Source: Marinosulfonomonas sp. (lineage in GTDB: Bacteria > Pseudomonadota > Alphaproteobacteria > Rhodobacterales > Rhodobacteraceae). From it: a stretch of 7,821 bases of DNA. The stretch spans positions 1 through 7,821 of the forward strand of contig WGBJ01000530.1 of the NCBI GenBank assembly GCA_015494385.1, given 5' to 3'. Positions 5,364 through 7,821 of this stretch are shown piece by piece. Numbering within the stretch: the stretch's first letter is position 1; every line of letters starts with the position of its first letter. The translations under genes were made by a program, and so were the position numbers. The notes beneath the pieces were generated by a model. It did not search any database and was not told the origin of the DNA. It saw only the letters and a list, made by a program, of their open reading frames with translations.

Positions 5364-6104
5364 ATGGCAGGCCACTCAAAATGGGCAAACATCCAGCACC
5401 GCAAGGGGCGTCAGGACAAATTGCGCTCGAAACTGTTCTCGAAACTGTCCAAGGAAATTACCGTGGCCGCCAAAATGGGCGATCCGGACCCCGATAAAAA
5501 TCCGCGCCTGCGCATGGCGGTGAAAGAGGCCAAATCCAATTCCGTGCCCAAGGACGTGATCGAACGCGCGATCAAAAAGTCGGCGGCGGGCGAGGGGGAT
5601 AATTACGATGAAATCCGTTACGAGGGGTATGGCCCCGGTGGCGTTGCCGTGATCGTCGAGGCGATGACCGACAACAAGAACCGCACCGCCAGCACCGTGC
5701 GTTCGCTGTTTACCAAGAACGGCGGCAATCTGGGGGAAACCGGCTCGGTCGGCTTCATGTTTGATCGCAAAGGCGAGATCCTGTATCCGCTGTCGGCGGG
5801 TGATCTGGACACCGTATTCGAAGCCGCCCTAGAAGCCGGTGCCGAAGATGTCGAGGACACCGACGAGGGCTATGTGATCGTAACCGCCGACACCGATCTG
5901 GCGTCTGTCGCAGGCGAGCTTGAAGAGAAACTGGGCGAGGCCGAAACCGTCAAACTGGTTTGGCGCCCCAACATCACAACCGAGCTGGATCTGGAAGGCA
6001 TGCAGAAACTGATGAAGCTGGTGGACGCGCTGGAAGATGACGACGACGTGCAGCGGGTGACAACCAATTTCGAGGCCAGCGACGAGGTGCTGGAACAGCT
6101 TTAA
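5364..6104 (+). CDS. yebC: YebC/PmpR/TACO1-family protein
   Basis: The 246-residue cytoplasmic protein matches the family's usual length end to end. Hallmarks are [12 protein letters not shown] at 3-14, the basic helical domain 1 to about residue 75 ([13 protein letters not shown], 60-72), YEGYGPGG at 86-93, MTDNKNRT at 101-108, GSVGFMF at 127-133, and a terminal acidic stretch with DDDDVQ at 225-230 and TTNF at 233-236. The family was long annotated as transcription regulators (PmpR in Pseudomonas). More recent work links it to the ribosome and to relief of translation stalling, as with mitochondrial TACO1. The start is fixed by the conserved MAGHSKW; GGGG at 5353-5356 is a weak ribosome binding site. 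It often sits beside ruvC in other bacteria but not here. It converges on the argP-like gene with 78 bases between stops, in which no clear terminator was found. Confidence 0.97.
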   Translation: MAGHSKWANIQHRKGRQDKLRSKLFSKLSKEITVAAKMGDPDPDKNPRLRMAVKEAKSNSVPKDVIERAIKKSAAGEGDNYDEIRYEGYGPGGVAVIVEAMTDNKNRTASTVRSLFTKNGGNLGETGSVGFMFDRKGEILYPLSAGDLDTVFEAALEAGAEDVEDTDEGYVIVTADTDLASVAGELEEKLGEAETVKLVWRPNITTELDLEGMQKLMKLVDALEDDDDVQRVTTNFEASDEVLEQL

Positions 6105-6182
6105 ACCTGCCCCGGATCAAGCAATGATTGCCCCTGCTGCGAACGGGTTTATGCGCGCCTTCAAATGTTGACCGAACGCGTT

Positions 6183-7064
6183 TTATGGCTGCACCAGCCA
6201 TTCCCCTGCCACCTGCCGCACCGCGCGGGTCAGCGGGGCCAGTGCCTGTCGCGTCACACGGTTGAACTGCCAGAACAGCGGCACGTCATAGGTGGATGTA
6301 TCGCCCAGAGTGAGCAGATTTCCGGCCTTGATATGCTCGTGCACCAGCGGTTCGGGGTTCAGCCCCCAACCGATACCGGCCAGTGCCGCGGTGACAAAGC
6401 CGCGGGTGCTGGGCAACAGGTGCAAGGGCGGGGTGATCCGTTTGCCAAATTGCGCCGTCAGCCAGTGGTGTTGCGATAAATCCTTGCGATTGAACATCAG
6501 CATCGGCGCGGTTTTGGCGCTGGCGGCGGTGAACCCGTCCGCAAAATGCCGCGTGGCAAAATCGGGACTGGCCGTTGCCAGATAGCGCAAGGCCCCCAGC
6601 GGGATACTGTCACAGCCCTGCACCGGTTTGGCATGGGCCGTCACTGCCGCCATCACCTCGCCCCGTCGCAACCAGTCGGCGCTGAAATCCTGATCATCGG
6701 TGCTGATGTCGAACAGCACCCCGTCCACCTGCGCCATCGCCTCGATGAACCATGTATCCAGACTGTCGGCATTCACCACCACCCGCACCGGTGCGGCAGG
6801 ACCGGGGGCCAGCCCGTCCAGATCATCACCAAGGGTGGTTTCCAGCAGCGCCACTTCCTCGGCATGGCGAAACAGGCGTTGACCGGCGGCGGTGGCCGTG
6901 GCCGGAGTGCCGCGAATGATCAGCACCGTGCCCAACTGGTCCTCCAGCGCCTTGATCCGCTGGGAAATGGCCGAAGGGGTGACGTTCAGCACAGCCGCCG
7001 CGCCGTCAAAACTGCCGGTTTGCAGGATGGCGCGCAGGGCGGCCATCTGGGTATAGTCCATCAT
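6183..7064 (-). CDS. argP: LysR-family regulator, ArgP/LysG type
   Basis: The 293-residue regulator controls export of basic amino acids in known relatives. Residues 1-60 form the winged helix-turn-helix (MMDYTQMAALRAILQTGSF; TPSAISQRIKALEDQLG at 29-45). VVVNADSLDTWF at 96-106 is a hallmark of ArgP/IciA/LysG proteins at the start of the effector-binding domain, followed by LRRGEVMAAV (132-141) and GIGWGLNPEPL (230-240). E. coli ArgP activates argO in response to arginine and is held inactive by lysine. The frame stays open up to 7250, but homology begins at MMDY, so ATG 7064 is chosen (7061 is an alternative). The extra 62 codons would cover the divergent promoter and part of argO. No strong ribosome binding site is visible. 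The gene is divergent from the exporter, the standard arrangement for this pair. Confidence 0.94.
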   Translation of the reverse strand: MMDYTQMAALRAILQTGSFDGAAAVLNVTPSAISQRIKALEDQLGTVLIIRGTPATATAAGQRLFRHAEEVALLETTLGDDLDGLAPGPAAPVRVVVNADSLDTWFIEAMAQVDGVLFDISTDDQDFSADWLRRGEVMAAVTAHAKPVQGCDSIPLGALRYLATASPDFATRHFADGFTAASAKTAPMLMFNRKDLSQHHWLTAQFGKRITPPLHLLPSTRGFVTAALAGIGWGLNPEPLVHEHIKAGNLLTLGDTSTYDVPLFWQFNRVTRQALAPLTRAVRQVAGEWLVQP

Positions 7065-7077
7065 TAGAAATGCTAAT
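7063..7077. promoter_or_regulatory. LysR-type T-N11-A dyad, likely ArgP recognition site
   Basis: ATTAG-N5-CTAAT is a perfect dyad (7063-7067 and 7073-7077) that fits the LysR T-N11-A rule with T7064 and A7076. It overlaps the argP start codon, which would suit autorepression, and lies about 70 bases before the exporter start. Confidence 0.6.
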
Positions 7078-7092
7078 CCACAAATAGAATAG

Positions 7093-7105
7093 TTAACTGG
7101 CCTAA
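7093..7105. promoter_or_regulatory. Second, weaker T-N11-A site in the argP-argO gap
   Basis: TTA-N7-TAA has the same T-N11-A spacing (T7093, A7105), with its centre about 29 bases from the first dyad. LysR regulators commonly use a strong recognition site and a weaker activation site nearer the promoter. AGTTAACT (7091-7098) overlaps it. Confidence 0.4.
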
Positions 7106-7137
7106 TGATGCGCCCCGCGCTATCCCCTGTCAACAAC

Positions 7138-7143
7138 AGGAGA
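7138..7143 (+). promoter_or_regulatory. Ribosome binding site of the exporter gene
   Basis: AGGAGA precedes ATG 7149 with a normal spacer. An in-frame TTG at 7146 would be only a few bases from this site, so the ATG is preferred. Confidence 0.75.
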
Positions 7144-7148
7144 TTTTG

Positions 7149-7745
7149 ATGCAGACATTCACCGCAGGATTTATCCTCAGCTTCAGCCTGATCCTTGCGA
7201 TCGGGGCGCAGAATGCCTTTGTGCTGCGTCAGGGGCTGCGGCGCGAACATGTGTTTGTGGTCTGCTTTGTCAGCGGGCTGTCGGATGCCATTCTGATTGC
7301 CATCGGCGTCAGCAGTTTCGAGGTGGTTTCAAACCTGATCCCTTGGCTGGCACCGGCGTTTCTGTATGCGGGTGCGGCCTTCCTGATCTGGTACGGCTGG
7401 CAGAATTTTCGCGCGGCACTCAGGGGCGGGCAGGCACTGGCGGCGTCCGATATTCAGGCCAACAGCCTGAAGAAAACCCTGCTGACCTGTCTGGCGATGA
7501 CATGGCTGAACCCGCACGCATGGCTGGATACGGTGGTGCTGGTTGGCTCGGTGTCCACAAAATACGACGATGGCGTGATGTTTGCGGCAGGGGCGACGTT
7601 GGCATCCTTTACCTTTTTCTTTGCATTGGGATACGGTGCGCGACTGCTGGCGCCGCTGTTTGCCAAACCGGTGGCGTGGCGCGTGTTGGACGGGGTTGTG
7701 GCGCTGACGATGTGGATTATCGCAGGTTCGCTTCTGCTGGAATAA
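7149..7745 (+). CDS. argO: LysE/ArgO-family basic amino acid exporter
   Basis: The 198-residue inner-membrane protein belongs to the LysE superfamily, whose members export arginine, lysine or toxic analogues. The typical signatures are GAQNAFVLRQGL at 19-30, after the first membrane helix, and TWLNPHAWLDTVVLVG at 118-133. About six hydrophobic helices are visible, near 3-24, 36-60, 66-88, 110-134, 143-167 and 177-196. Length matches the family. The divergent ArgP-type regulator points to control by intracellular arginine or lysine, and T-N11-A dyads lie between the two genes. No convincing terminator follows the stop at 7745. Whether it prefers lysine or arginine cannot be read from sequence alone. 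Confidence 0.96.
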   Translation: MQTFTAGFILSFSLILAIGAQNAFVLRQGLRREHVFVVCFVSGLSDAILIAIGVSSFEVVSNLIPWLAPAFLYAGAAFLIWYGWQNFRAALRGGQALAASDIQANSLKKTLLTCLAMTWLNPHAWLDTVVLVGSVSTKYDDGVMFAAGATLASFTFFFALGYGARLLAPLFAKPVAWRVLDGVVALTMWIIAGSLLLE

Positions 7746-7769
7746 CCTATTGCCAAAACGCCGGCTTTG

Positions 7770-7787
7770 ATGTCCTGTGCCGGACAT
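7770..7787. repeat. Short inverted repeat after the exporter gene
   Basis: Arms ATGTCC (7770-7775) and GGACAT (7782-7787) flank a 6-base loop. It has no T-run. It could mask the possible start codon at 7786 or be chance. Confidence 0.35.
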
Positions 7788-7821
7788 GAGCGCGCAATCC
7801 GACATGACCGAAGCCCGCCCC
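7786..7821 (+). CDS. Possible N-terminus of the next gene (partial)
   Basis: From ATG 7786 the frame reads MSAQSDMTEARP to the window edge, a plausible protein start with codons like its neighbours. The ribosome binding site is poor, and ATG 7804 in the same frame is an alternative. Twelve codons cannot establish a gene or a function. Confidence 0.25.
   Translation, partial: MSAQSDMTEARP

Noticed and set aside
6105..6182. Terminator between yebC and the argP-like gene
   Set aside because: Only GCAAT-G-ATTGC was found, whose loop is too small and which has no T-run. No supported terminator was seen.
7065..7250. N-terminal extension of the argP-like frame to 7250
   Set aside because: It would cover the divergent promoter, the dyads and the first part of argO. 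LysR homology begins at MMDY, at 7064.

Overview
The window looks like chromosomal DNA from an alphaproteobacterium, probably of the Roseobacter group (Rhodobacteraceae). The reasons are moderately high GC coding sequence with AT-rich gaps, the style of the YebC, ArgP/ArgO and SLC13 proteins, and compact divergent and convergent gene pairs. This placement rests on reading protein sequence only. No rRNA, tRNA, CRISPR array, insertion sequence or phage gene was seen.

Layout. (1) 1-1213, minus strand: the first 404 residues of an unusual low-complexity acidic protein. It has a Gln-Gly repeat, Asn/Ser/Asp-rich stretches, a more ordered core and a very Gly-rich tail, and it runs off the left edge. 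(2) 1214-1986: an AT-rich, 773-base divergent gap with several repeated motifs and palindromes and no convincing gene. (3) 1987-3320, plus strand: a two-gene operon with an ATGA overlap. The first gene is a LuxR/CsgD-like regulator with a degenerate receiver domain. The second is a small helical protein carrying a HEPN-like RNxxxH motif. (4) 3326-5107, minus strand: an SLC13-type permease with two central TrkA-C-like domains, ending 5 bases from the operon's last stop. (5) 5108-5363: a divergent gap with two adjacent perfect inverted repeats. (6) 5364-6104, plus strand: yebC. (7) 6183-7745: a divergent argP-like LysR regulator and argO/lysE-like exporter pair, with T-N11-A dyads between them. 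(8) 7746-7821: the tail, possibly holding the first codons of another gene.

How the genes may work together. argP and argO form a well-known type of module: the regulator senses basic amino acids and switches on their exporter. yebC and the permease look like ordinary housekeeping genes. The part most likely to be undescribed is the left third: a LuxR-type regulator with no canonical phosphoacceptor Asp, coupled to a HEPN-like protein, and divergent from a large acidic, Lys-free, Cys-free repeat protein that resembles extracellular or matrix proteins in composition. The motifs CGGGTAT and CTGTTTT recur in the shared gap. A regulator controlling a secreted surface or biofilm protein is the working inference; it is not proven by the sequence.
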